Source: DTU089 sp964421815 (GTDB taxonomy: Bacteria > Bacillota > Clostridia > Oscillospirales > Acutalibacteraceae). From it: 64,000 nt of DNA. The translations under genes were made by a program, and so were the position numbers. The stretch spans positions 1-64,000 of the forward strand of contig CAYQYT010000011.1 in assembly GCA_964421815.1 (NCBI GenBank), read 5' to 3'. Below are positions 53,219 through 61,050 of the stretch, piece after piece (the first letter of the stretch is position 1; every line of letters starts with the position of its first letter). Under the pieces are notes generated by a model that was not told the DNA's origin, searched no databases, and worked only from the letters and a program-made list of their open reading frames with translations.

Positions 53219-54447
53219 AGCAGTATGTTATTATAGGCAACGGTGTTGCCGCTGTGGGATGTATTGAGGGCATACGCAGTATCGACAAAGAAAGCAAAAT
53301 AACAGTAATTTCCGAGGAAAATCATCCTGTTTACTGCCGTCCCCTTATCTCGTATTATCTTGAGAACAAAACCGATACACAGCGCATGAATTATCGCGCT
53401 CCCGACTTTTATGAAAAAAGCGGGTGTGCTGTTCTCTACGGCAAAACGGCTGCAGGAATTGATACATCGTCAAAAACGGTAATATTGGATGACGGAACAA
53501 AACTCCCCTACACCTCTTTGTGCGTTGCAGCGGGTTCCTCACCCTTCGTTCCCCCTTTTGACGGACTTGACAGCGTAAAAAACAAATTCGGTTTTATGAC
53601 CCTGGACGATACTTTAGCCCTTGAAAAAGCAGTAACCAAAGATAGCAAGGTACTGATTGTTGGTGCGGGTCTTATCGGATTGAAATGTGCTGAAGGTTTG
53701 AAAGATCGCGTGGCAAGTATCACCGTTTGCGACCTTGCAGACCGGGTACTTTCAAGTATTCTCGATACCGAATGTGCCCGAATGATGCAAAAGCACATTG
53801 AAGCAAACGGTATTCGGTTTATGCTTGGTGATACCGTTTCACACTTTGAAGAATCTTCTGCTAAAATGAAAAGCGGTAAAACCGTTGATTTTGATGTGCT
53901 TGTTCTCGCCGTAGGTGTCCGTGCAAATACAACTTTAATTAAAGAAATCGGCGGAGAAGTAAACCGCGGAATTTTAGTAAACGAGAAAATGGAAACTTCA
54001 ATCTGTGATATCTATGCCGCCGGTGACTGCACCGAGGGATTCGATATTTCTTTAGGACAGAACAGGGTTCTTGCACTTTTACCCAATGCCAATATGCAGG
54101 GACATACTGCCGGAATAAATATGGCGGGCGGTAACGATGTATTTGATAAAGCCATACCTATGAACTCCATAGGATTTTTCGGCTTGCATGCCATGACCGC
54201 CGGAACTTACGAGGGTGAATTATACGAAGAAAAAGACGAAAACTCACTAAAAAGGCTGTTTACAAAAGACGGCATACTTAAAGGATATATTCTTATCGGC
54301 AAAACTGAACGTGCAGGGATATATACATCCCTCATTCGCGAAAAAACGCCACTTGATACCATCGATTTTGAAACAATGAAAAAAGTTGCAACTACTGCAA
54401 CATTTTCTTCCGAAAATCGTAGAAAAAAGTTTGGAGGTGTGGTATAA
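53215..54447 (+). CDS. FAD/NAD(P)-dependent oxidoreductase, probable glutamate synthase reductase subunit
   Basis: The 410-residue flavoprotein has an N-terminal FAD-binding IIGNGVAAVGCIEGI, a central NAD(P)-binding VLIVGAGLIGLKCAEGL and the C-terminal flavin motif IYAAGDCTEG, as in rubredoxin and nitrite reductase partners rather than classical GltD. It starts with GTG, behind GAGGTGGGAG, overlapping the ferredoxin gene stop. By position it supplies electrons from NAD(P)H to the glutamate synthase. That role is inferred. Confidence 0.88.
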   Translation: MKQYVIIGNGVAAVGCIEGIRSIDKESKITVISEENHPVYCRPLISYYLENKTDTQRMNYRAPDFYEKSGCAVLYGKTAAGIDTSSKTVILDDGTKLPYTSLCVAAGSSPFVPPFDGLDSVKNKFGFMTLDDTLALEKAVTKDSKVLIVGAGLIGLKCAEGLKDRVASITVCDLADRVLSSILDTECARMMQKHIEANGIRFMLGDTVSHFEESSAKMKSGKTVDFDVLVLAVGVRANTTLIKEIGGEVNRGILVNEKMETSICDIYAAGDCTEGFDISLGQNRVLALLPNANMQGHTAGINMAGGNDVFDKAIPMNSIGFFGLHAMTAGTYEGELYEEKDENSLKRLFTKDGILKGYILIGKTERAGIYTSLIREKTPLDTIDFETMKKVATTATFSSENRRKKFGGVV

Positions 54448-54452
54448 TAGCC

Positions 54453-55172
54453 ATGTTGTTGAATGTGAAAACTCTCGATTACAAGACTTTGAACAATCAG
54501 CTCCGCGAAATTGAGGGCGACTGTATAATCACAGACTGTTGCGGTCAACGTTTTATCGCCGCAGGAATGTCCGACAAAAATATTACAATTAACGGAATTC
54601 CGGGCAACGCACTTGGTGCATATCTTAACGGTGCTACTGTTACGGTCAATGCAAACGCTCAGGATGCCGTTGGCGACACTATGAATGATGGCAAAATTAT
54701 TGTTCACGGTGACATCGGCGATGCCGTGGGCTACGCTATGCGCGGAGGCAGAATTTTTGTTAAAGGTAATGCCGGCTACCGTGCCGGCATCCATATGAAA
54801 GCATACGAAGAAAAGAAGCCCGTCATTGTTATCGGCGGAACCGCCGGTAGTTTCCTTGGTGAATACCAGGCAGGCGGTGTCATTGTTGTTCTCGGTATAA
54901 ACACGGACTCCGACAGCATAGTCGGAAATTTCCCTTGCACAGGTATGCATGGTGGCAAAATGTTTCTCCGCGGGGAATGTAAAAACATACAGTTTCCCGA
55001 CCAGGTAACTCCCCGCCCCGCTAATTCTGACGATATCAATGAACTCAAATTGTATATTGCGGAATACTGTGAAATATTCCGTTACGATATTGAAAGTATT
55101 TTAAATTCTCCTTTTACTGTGGTCACCCCCGACAGTAAAAACCCCTACAAACAGATGTACGTAGCAAATTAA
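54453..55172 (+). CDS. Glutamate synthase, GXGXG subunit (split GltB C-terminal domain)
   Basis: The 239-residue protein is a right-handed beta-helix of repeated G-x-x-G-x-x-x-G units (GNALGAYLNGATVTVNANAQ, GDAVGYAMRGGRIFVKG, AGYRAGIHM), matching the last domain of GltB and archaeal GltB3. It supports assembly of the complex and has no active site. The GGAGGTG site lies about 13 bases upstream, slightly far from the ATG. It follows the flavoprotein gene by five bases. Confidence 0.92.
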   Translation: MLLNVKTLDYKTLNNQLREIEGDCIITDCCGQRFIAAGMSDKNITINGIPGNALGAYLNGATVTVNANAQDAVGDTMNDGKIIVHGDIGDAVGYAMRGGRIFVKGNAGYRAGIHMKAYEEKKPVIVIGGTAGSFLGEYQAGGVIVVLGINTDSDSIVGNFPCTGMHGGKMFLRGECKNIQFPDQVTPRPANSDDINELKLYIAEYCEIFRYDIESILNSPFTVVTPDSKNPYKQMYVAN

Positions 55173-55186
55173 AAGGACGGTATCTT

Positions 55187-56398
55187 ATGAAGTATTCAAA
55201 AGAAGAAGTTATGCAATATGTTATGGAAGAAGACGTTAAATTTATACGTCTTGCTTTCTGCGATGTGTTCGGAAAACAAAAAAATATTTCTATCATGCCG
55301 GAGGAGTTGCCCCGTGCCTTTGAACACGGAATTGCTTTCGACTCTTCTGCTATTCAGGGATTTGGTGACGAAACTCATTCCGACCTATTGCTCCATCCGG
55401 ATGCCGAAACATTATCCCTTTTACCTTGGAGGCCCGAACACGGCAAGGTTGTGCGTATGTACGCTAACATCACATATCCCGACGGCAGACCTTTTGAATG
55501 TGATACACGAAACCTTTTAAAAAAGGCGATGAAAAAAGCTGAGGCTCTCGGACACCATTTTTATTTTGGTGTGGAACAGGAGTTCTATCTATTCAAATTG
55601 GATGAAAACGGCAATCCCACTCATATACCCTATGATGAAGCCGGCTATATGGATATAGCCCCCGATGACAGAGGTGAGAACATTCGCCGTGAAATTTGTC
55701 TTACTCTTGAACAAATGGGCATACGTCCGGAAAGTTCCCACCACGAAGAAGGACCCGGGCAAAATGAAATAGACTTTCGCTATTCCGATTCTATGACCAC
55801 CGCCGATAATGCGGTAACTTTCCAGACAATTGTTAGAACCGTTGCAAGACGAAACGGCCTATTTGCAGATTTCAGCGCAAAACCCCTTGAAAATAAACCC
55901 GGTAACGGTTTCCATATCAATATGTCAGTTAAATCCGATGATGGTTCGGATAATCTTTGTTATATGATAGCCGGTATTCTTGAAAATGCAGATAAAATGA
56001 CAGCTTTTATGAATCCCACGGAAAATTCATACTTGCGTTTTGGTCAAAACAAGGCACCCAAGTATATTTCTTGGTCAAGCGAAAACCGTTCACAGTTAGT
56101 CCGTATTCCTGCCGCAATCGGTGAATACCGCCGTGCAGAGTTCCGTTCTCCCGACCCTACCGCAAATCCGTATCTTGCTTTTACGCTGATGATATATGCA
56201 GGGCTTTATGGAATAGAGAACAAATTAGACTTGCCCATAGTTGCTGATATCAACCTTTACAAAGCGGATGAAGAAACCCTGAAACGCTTTAAGATATTAC
56301 CCCAAAGTTTACAGGAAGCCTGTGAAACTGCCAAGAACAGTTGTTTCATCAAAAAGCACATACCTCAATCAATTTTAGATATTTACTGTAACAGATAA
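55187..56398 (+). CDS. glnA: Type I glutamine synthetase-like protein, short form
   Basis: This 403-residue GS-I family protein is about 40 residues shorter than usual GlnA. It keeps most active-site residues: VEQEF (E130, E132), HHEEGPGQNEIDF, GNGFHINMS (H243), NRSQLVRIP (R301, R307) and RRAEFRSPDPTANPYLA. However, the flap that normally reads PGYEAP is one residue shorter and has lysine (K289 in GQNKAP) where the catalytic glutamate should be. It may be a divergent true synthetase or act on another amine. It sits 14 bases after the GXGXG subunit gene and before the ANTAR regulator. Confidence 0.85.
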   Translation: MKYSKEEVMQYVMEEDVKFIRLAFCDVFGKQKNISIMPEELPRAFEHGIAFDSSAIQGFGDETHSDLLLHPDAETLSLLPWRPEHGKVVRMYANITYPDGRPFECDTRNLLKKAMKKAEALGHHFYFGVEQEFYLFKLDENGNPTHIPYDEAGYMDIAPDDRGENIRREICLTLEQMGIRPESSHHEEGPGQNEIDFRYSDSMTTADNAVTFQTIVRTVARRNGLFADFSAKPLENKPGNGFHINMSVKSDDGSDNLCYMIAGILENADKMTAFMNPTENSYLRFGQNKAPKYISWSSENRSQLVRIPAAIGEYRRAEFRSPDPTANPYLAFTLMIYAGLYGIENKLDLPIVADINLYKADEETLKRFKILPQSLQEACETAKNSCFIKKHIPQSILDIYCNR

Positions 56399-56433
56399 AA
56401 TCGCCGTTTGTGCAAGATAAGGAGGGAGCAAAT

Positions 56434-57018
56434 ATGAGTTTAAAAAACAGAGTTTACAGCATTTTAGTTGTTTCTGCAGCTGAAAAATTAAACTCCTCAT
56501 TACTTGAAATGCTCCCCGAATCCCGATTCAGTCCCATAAAATTTGCGTCAAGCGTAAGCGAAGCCAAGCGTATTGTTGCCGAACAGGCAATGGATTTAAT
56601 AATTATAAATGCTCCCCTACCCGATGATAACGGTATGCGTTTTGCTATTGATAACAGTTCGGGCAAAAACACGGTTGTTTTACTGCTTGTGCGGTCGGAC
56701 GATTATTCAAATATAATGGACAAAGTTACAGAGCACGGTGTGTTTGTTTTGGCAAAGCCCACCTCAAAACCGGTAATGACACTTGCTCTTGAATGGATGG
56801 AAGCCGCAAGGGAACGCATACGTGCGCATGAAACAAAAACACATACCCTTGAAGATAAGATGACGGAGATACGTATTGTAAACCGAGCCAAGCTGTTGCT
56901 TATAAGTGAAATGCAAATGGATGAGGCTCAGGCACACCGCTACATTGAAAAACAGGCAATGGATCGTTGTGTAACCCGAAGAATTGTTGCAGAAGAAATC
57001 GTTAAAACATATTCATAA
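56434..57018 (+). CDS. ANTAR-domain antitermination regulator with degenerate receiver
   Basis: The 194-residue protein has a receiver-like domain (about 7-120) and a three-helix ANTAR RNA-binding domain (about 133-190; key residues in AKLLLISEMQMDEAQAHRYI and RRIVAEEIV). The receiver has lost its acidic pair (LVVSAAE) and has Asn59 in place of the phosphoacceptor aspartate, though the lysine in AKP remains, so phosphorylation control is unlikely. ANTAR proteins bind hexaloop hairpins and prevent terminators forming. Four such leaders are in this window. The ATG is set by AAGGAGGGAGC. It ends the operon. Confidence 0.92.
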   Translation: MSLKNRVYSILVVSAAEKLNSSLLEMLPESRFSPIKFASSVSEAKRIVAEQAMDLIIINAPLPDDNGMRFAIDNSSGKNTVVLLLVRSDDYSNIMDKVTEHGVFVLAKPTSKPVMTLALEWMEAARERIRAHETKTHTLEDKMTEIRIVNRAKLLLISEMQMDEAQAHRYIEKQAMDRCVTRRIVAEEIVKTYS

Positions 57019-57153
57019 CTCTTTGCACAGGTTATATCAAATGAAGAGTTTGAAAATGCTCTCAATGCCGGGGCAACGTATTTCGCCCTAACCCACCCGC
57101 TTTGTGATTTGCAAAAACAATTTAAACTATATAAAGCAATGAATGAAGTTTGA
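57019..57153 (+). pseudogene. In-frame coding remnant after the ANTAR gene
   Basis: Directly after the ANTAR stop codon the same frame stays open for 44 codons to a TGA at 57151-57153. The translation (LFAQVISNEEFENALNAGAT and onward, ending YKAMNEV) reads like protein but has no start codon or ribosome binding site. I do not recognise it. It could be the 3' end of a lost gene or part of an originally longer regulator truncated by a stop. Confidence 0.4.
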
Positions 57154-57164
57154 TTTAACCCTTC

Positions 57165-57193
57165 TTGCATGTTCTATGGAAATGTGTTATAAT
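57165..57193 (+). promoter_or_regulatory. Promoter upstream of the surface-glycan genes
   Basis: TTGCAT (57165-57170) and TATAAT (57188-57193) are separated by 17 bases. Confidence 0.65.
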
Positions 57194-57217
57194 TCAAGGT
57201 AGTTATAAAAGGATGAT

Positions 57218-57256
57218 AAAAGTGCTTTAAATCATTGAAAGATCGAAAGCACTTTT
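57218..57256 (+). terminator. Promoter-proximal terminator or attenuator
   Basis: AAAAGTGCTTT (57218-57228) pairs perfectly with AAAGCACTTTT (57246-57256). It begins about 18 bases after the expected transcription start. A competing hairpin (ATGAT at about 57213 with ATCAT at about 57231) uses the same left arm. The remaining sequence to 57486 holds no gene I can support. Confidence 0.6.
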
Positions 57257-57486
57257 ATATGTGTATAGTTTCAGATGTTTTCAGAATTTACAGAAAGAAA
57301 AAAGAATTATACAAAGACCTTTGTTTTGATGTAATCAGAAACCACAAATCCCCTTATTTGATATGCGGAAGTTTTGAAAACTCGAATTATATCAGGAATA
57401 ACTCTTTTCAAATAGGTTAACCCCGGGGAATGACGGACTGAAAGTTTGACGAAAACGGCAAAGAGATTTGTTGAGGCGGTTGGATA

Positions 57487-58377
57487 ATGAGTTACATAAG
57501 TAAAATTGAAAGAATAATAGATAAGTTTACACATACTCGTACAGGTCGTACTTCTATGAAATTGTTGCGGGAAAGCGGTATTTCACCCACAATAAGGAAA
57601 AGAATGGTTTTATTAAAAATGGCAAAAGAAACGAAATCACCAACAGAAGAAATGCTAAAGTCGAAAGTCTTTTTTGCCGAAAACGCACAAAGAGTAAACA
57701 ACGTTCTTTCTTGGCTATCTGACGAGGAATCAAAAGAAACATATAGAAAAGTTATTGAGTTTCGTATAACTCACGATATAAAGAGTGCTCCCAAAATATA
57801 CGATACAAAAGAACAGTATTTCGATAAAAATATAATCAAATCTAAAAATGATGTTTTTGTAGATTGTGGTGCATTTACCGGCGATACAGTTGACTGTTTT
57901 ATTGATTTTTGCAAAAACAACTATAAAAGCATTATTAGTTTTGAGCCGGATAATTTCAATTATAAGGAATTATGTAACAAAAATATTAAAAATATGACAG
58001 TCTTTAAGGCCGGCGTTTGGAACAAAAGTACACACTTGTCATTTATTTCTAACGGTTCAAACTCCCGAATCGTTGAAGGTACTGATAACAATGATAACGC
58101 TATTGAGGTGTGTGCAATTGATGAAGTTGCAGAATGCAAAGAGGCCACTTTTATAAAAATGGATATTGAGGGCTCTGAAAAAAAAGCGCTTATGGGAGCC
58201 CGGCAAACGATTATTAGAAATAAGCCTAAACTTGCGATATGTATATATCACAGTGATGAAGATATGATTGGGATTGCGGAATATCTACACAGCTTGGTAC
58301 CCAATTATAGACTTTATGTCAGACATTATTTTTATGAACCTATTGAAACCGTTTTATATGCCGTTTATGAGGATTAA
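57487..58377 (+). CDS. FkbM-family methyltransferase
   Basis: The 296-residue protein has a C-terminal SAM-binding domain (about 115-290) with VFVDCGAFTGDTVD (motif I), SFEPDNFNY and the FkbM hallmark IKMDIEGSEKKAL. The first 100 residues are helical and of unknown role. FkbM enzymes methylate hydroxyls on sugars or polyketides; next to glycosyltransferase and flippase genes, O-methylation of a surface sugar is likely. GAGGCGG precedes the ATG. It is the first gene of a three-gene run. Confidence 0.85.
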   Translation: MSYISKIERIIDKFTHTRTGRTSMKLLRESGISPTIRKRMVLLKMAKETKSPTEEMLKSKVFFAENAQRVNNVLSWLSDEESKETYRKVIEFRITHDIKSAPKIYDTKEQYFDKNIIKSKNDVFVDCGAFTGDTVDCFIDFCKNNYKSIISFEPDNFNYKELCNKNIKNMTVFKAGVWNKSTHLSFISNGSNSRIVEGTDNNDNAIEVCAIDEVAECKEATFIKMDIEGSEKKALMGARQTIIRNKPKLAICIYHSDEDMIGIAEYLHSLVPNYRLYVRHYFYEPIETVLYAVYED

Positions 58378-58379
58378 TT

Positions 58380-59390
58380 ATGAATGTGCTTTATCAATGC
58401 AATGATAAATATGCTCCATATTGCGGAGTTTCAATAACGTCTTTGTTTGAGAACAATAAGAATAGTGATAGAATATCTGTTTACATATTATCAGATGGTA
58501 TCGAAAAAGATAATTTGGACAAGTTACAGTTGTTAGCTGCAAAATACAATCGAGAAATAGTTATCATTGAAACAGAACAAATTGTTCAAAAAATGAAGGA
58601 TTTAGGCATACCATCATATCGTGGCTCATATTCTGCAAATTTAAAAATGTTTGTTAGCGAGTTCGTTTTGGATACTCTTGATAGATTACTATATATAGAT
58701 AGTGATACTGTTGTTACGGGAGATTTATCCGAAATTTTTGAACTTGACATAAAAAGCAGTCCGGTAGCAATGTCACAAGATTCTTTGGTAATAAATCACA
58801 AGAGCGATATTGGTTTTAACAGAGAAGAAAGCTATTATAATTCAGGTGTGATTCTGTTTAGTATTGAAGAATGGAAAAAACAGCATTGCACGGAAAGAAT
58901 AGTTGAACATGTGAAAAATATTCGTGCACATTATCCTGCGCCCGACCAAGATTTAATAAATGTTGTACTAAAAGACGATATTTTTGAATTGCCGCCGGAA
59001 TATAATATGCAACCCGCATATTATATGTTTAGTGCAAAAAATTATTACAAAGTATTTAGAAATCCCGGTTTTTATAAGAAAGAAATTTTAGAGAATGCAA
59101 AGGGTAATGAGAAGATAATTCACTTTTTCAGAGTTATGGGTGAATTCCCTTGGCATAAAGACAATATGCATCCGTTTAACGATTTGTTTGACAAGTATCT
59201 CGCCGTTTCTCCGTGGGCAGATTATGAAAAAAATCCCTCCGGAATTGCATGGGTGTTTAAGGCTGAAAAGTTTATGTATAAATATTTACCTGAATCTTTA
59301 TTCATTAGATTATTCCATCTTTCTCATATTTACTTTATGAAAAAATCAAATAAATTAAGTTTAAAAAACGAAAGCAATAAATACATGTAG
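58380..59390 (+). CDS. Family 8 glycosyltransferase
   Basis: This 336-residue retaining glycosyltransferase resembles LgtC-type galactosyl- and glucosyltransferases. It shows the metal-binding DSDT in LLYIDSDTVVTGDL, the YYNSGVILFSIEEW segment, and a C-terminal IIHFFRVMGEFPWH that fits the HxxGxxKPW-type motif. It transfers a hexose from a nucleotide sugar to a glycan or lipid acceptor; the sugar is unknown. It starts two bases after the methyltransferase gene and is followed within seven bases by the flippase gene. Confidence 0.9.
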   Translation: MNVLYQCNDKYAPYCGVSITSLFENNKNSDRISVYILSDGIEKDNLDKLQLLAAKYNREIVIIETEQIVQKMKDLGIPSYRGSYSANLKMFVSEFVLDTLDRLLYIDSDTVVTGDLSEIFELDIKSSPVAMSQDSLVINHKSDIGFNREESYYNSGVILFSIEEWKKQHCTERIVEHVKNIRAHYPAPDQDLINVVLKDDIFELPPEYNMQPAYYMFSAKNYYKVFRNPGFYKKEILENAKGNEKIIHFFRVMGEFPWHKDNMHPFNDLFDKYLAVSPWADYEKNPSGIAWVFKAEKFMYKYLPESLFIRLFHLSHIYFMKKSNKLSLKNESNKYM

Positions 59391-59397
59391 TGGTTTT

Positions 59398-60627
59398 ATG
59401 AGCACCCTTTTAGATTTTTTGTATTTTAATGTTGGAAACTTTATATATCTCGGAGCACAATGGATAATATCTATTGTGCTTGTTCGTATGGGCGGATTTG
59501 AAGATGCAGGCTATTTTTCTCTTGCCATGACTTACGGAAATATTTTCTGTATTCTTGCAAATTACGGATTACGCTCCTTTCAGGTGTCCGATGTTAAAAA
59601 CGAGTTTAAAGATTCTACATATATCATTTCAAGAGCTATCACTATTGCCATTTCCGCAATTCTATGCTTTGGTTTTTCTTCGTTGTTCATGGGGTACTCG
59701 TTAAATCTGAATTTACTTATACTCTGTTATATTTTTTATAAATTATCCGAAAGTTACGCAGATGTTATTACGGGAATTTGGCAAAAAGCGGGAAATATGC
59801 TATTCATCGGTATTTCATATACATTAAAGGGGATTTCTTCTTTCGGTTCTTTTATAATAGCCTATCATTTCACAAAAAATCTCCTGTTATCAACATTTTT
59901 AATGGCTGTTACTCATTTCGTTATACTCACGGCATTTGATTTTTCCGTTACAAAGAAATATGTCAATCAATTTAAACTATTCCGTAGTTTTAATAAAAAT
60001 GAATTAACGGGTCTTTTGAAACTCGGTTTTATGACCATGGCTTTCAATGTTTTTACCGCTCTGTTCAATAGTATTCCCCGTCTTGTTGTTGAAAAGAAAT
60101 TTGACGCAGAAATGCTCGGGATTTTTTCTTCGCTCTATAATCCGACCGTGATTATTTCAACATTCGCCTTAGGAGTTTTGCTTCCCTTTGTACCAAAAAT
60201 GGCAGATTATTACCAACAAGGCAATAGAAAATCATTAGCAAAAATATTGTTCCTTTGCAACGGAATAATTGTACTAATGGGTGTATTAGGATCGGCCGCT
60301 ACATATTTAATCGGAAAACCTGTTTTCAGTCTCGTTTACGGAAAAGAAATTTTAGAATATCTGAATTTGTTCTATATATTTATAGCGGCAAGCGTGTTAC
60401 TTGGTATGGCATATTCATACTCATATTTGTTAATAGCAATTAGGGAATTTAAACCGCTATTATTATTTTCCGCACTTAGTTGTATATCGGTTTTAGGATT
60501 ATCTTTGTGTTTGATACCCGAACTCAATATTTCCGGCGGTGCCTATGCATCATTTGGTGCAATCGCATTGCAATTCATTACGGAAACAGTATATATTTGT
60601 AAATTAGTAAATAAATTGAATAAATAA
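59398..60627 (+). CDS. Wzx-type polysaccharide flippase
   Basis: The 409-residue membrane protein has about 12 hydrophobic segments and the arrangement of the MATE/PST flippase superfamily (N-terminal FLYFNVGNFIYLGAQWI, later VVEKKFDAEMLGIFSSLYNP). It probably moves undecaprenyl-linked oligosaccharides across the membrane. It is the last gene of the FkbM-GT8-flippase cassette. No polymerase or priming transferase is seen in the window. Confidence 0.87.
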   Translation: MSTLLDFLYFNVGNFIYLGAQWIISIVLVRMGGFEDAGYFSLAMTYGNIFCILANYGLRSFQVSDVKNEFKDSTYIISRAITIAISAILCFGFSSLFMGYSLNLNLLILCYIFYKLSESYADVITGIWQKAGNMLFIGISYTLKGISSFGSFIIAYHFTKNLLLSTFLMAVTHFVILTAFDFSVTKKYVNQFKLFRSFNKNELTGLLKLGFMTMAFNVFTALFNSIPRLVVEKKFDAEMLGIFSSLYNPTVIISTFALGVLLPFVPKMADYYQQGNRKSLAKILFLCNGIIVLMGVLGSAATYLIGKPVFSLVYGKEILEYLNLFYIFIAASVLLGMAYSYSYLLIAIREFKPLLLFSALSCISVLGLSLCLIPELNISGGAYASFGAIALQFITETVYICKLVNKLNK

Positions 60628-60673
60628 ATACTTTATATTGAATACCTTTTGTTGAACCTATGTTCACCGCAAC

Positions 60674-60942
60674 CTATCTCCGACTTATCTTTGCGGTGAA
60701 AAAATTTTTCCCGAAAGCAATATAGTTTTCATAGCGGCAGACAACACGTTCTTCGTTCTTTTCCACAGTCTTTTTCAGCGCGCTTCCGAGAAGCCGGTAT
60801 GTACTGATATATTTTTGCCGACTTTCTTCCGAATGATAATATACGGCCGTCTGCCGTCGCTTACCCATGAAAAGCCCCTGTGATCGATTTCGTAATCCCC
60901 TGTTGTGCTGTTAAATGATAACCTGATTCCGTTGTTTTCCAT
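60674..60942 (-). pseudogene. Frameshifted N-terminal remnant of a glycoside hydrolase-like gene
   Basis: An ATG at 60942 opens a 55-codon frame (beginning MENNGIRLSFN, ending FSEAR) that stops at 60777-60775. A second frame shifted by one base then continues with VEKNEERVVCRYENYIAFGK until 60674. Together they read like the first 90 residues of a carbohydrate-active enzyme (possibly GH36- or GH31-like), with the catalytic part missing. The family call is tentative. Confidence 0.55.
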
Positions 60943-60977
60943 TTAATCCAACTCAATTTTAAAACATATCGGCGTTT

Positions 60978-61050
60978 TATAGCCGAAAAGAGTCGAACCC
61001 AATATGCCTATTAAATAAATCTTTGGCACATTCGACTCTTTTCGGCTATA
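60978..61050. repeat. Perfect 20-bp inverted repeat around a 33-base spacer
   Basis: The left arm begins TATAGCCGAA at 60978 and the right arm, its exact complement, ends at 61050. The right arm includes the amidohydrolase stop codon. No T tract follows on the minus strand, so it is not a standard terminator; it could be a miniature mobile element or palindromic repeat. Confidence 0.7.

Noticed and set aside
54442..54447. TATAAT as an internal promoter before the GXGXG subunit gene
   Set aside because: It overlaps the last codons of the flavoprotein gene and has no -35 at a suitable distance.
57210..57256. ANTAR-type P1 before the FkbM gene
   Set aside because: The ATTGAA loop has A1 and G4 but lacks a closing pair; the stem would be three bases or fewer.
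57259..57420. Small open reading frame of about 53 codons after the promoter-proximal terminator
   Set aside because: The ATG has no ribosome binding site and sits directly behind the hairpin; the protein matches nothing I know and the frame is short enough to be chance.
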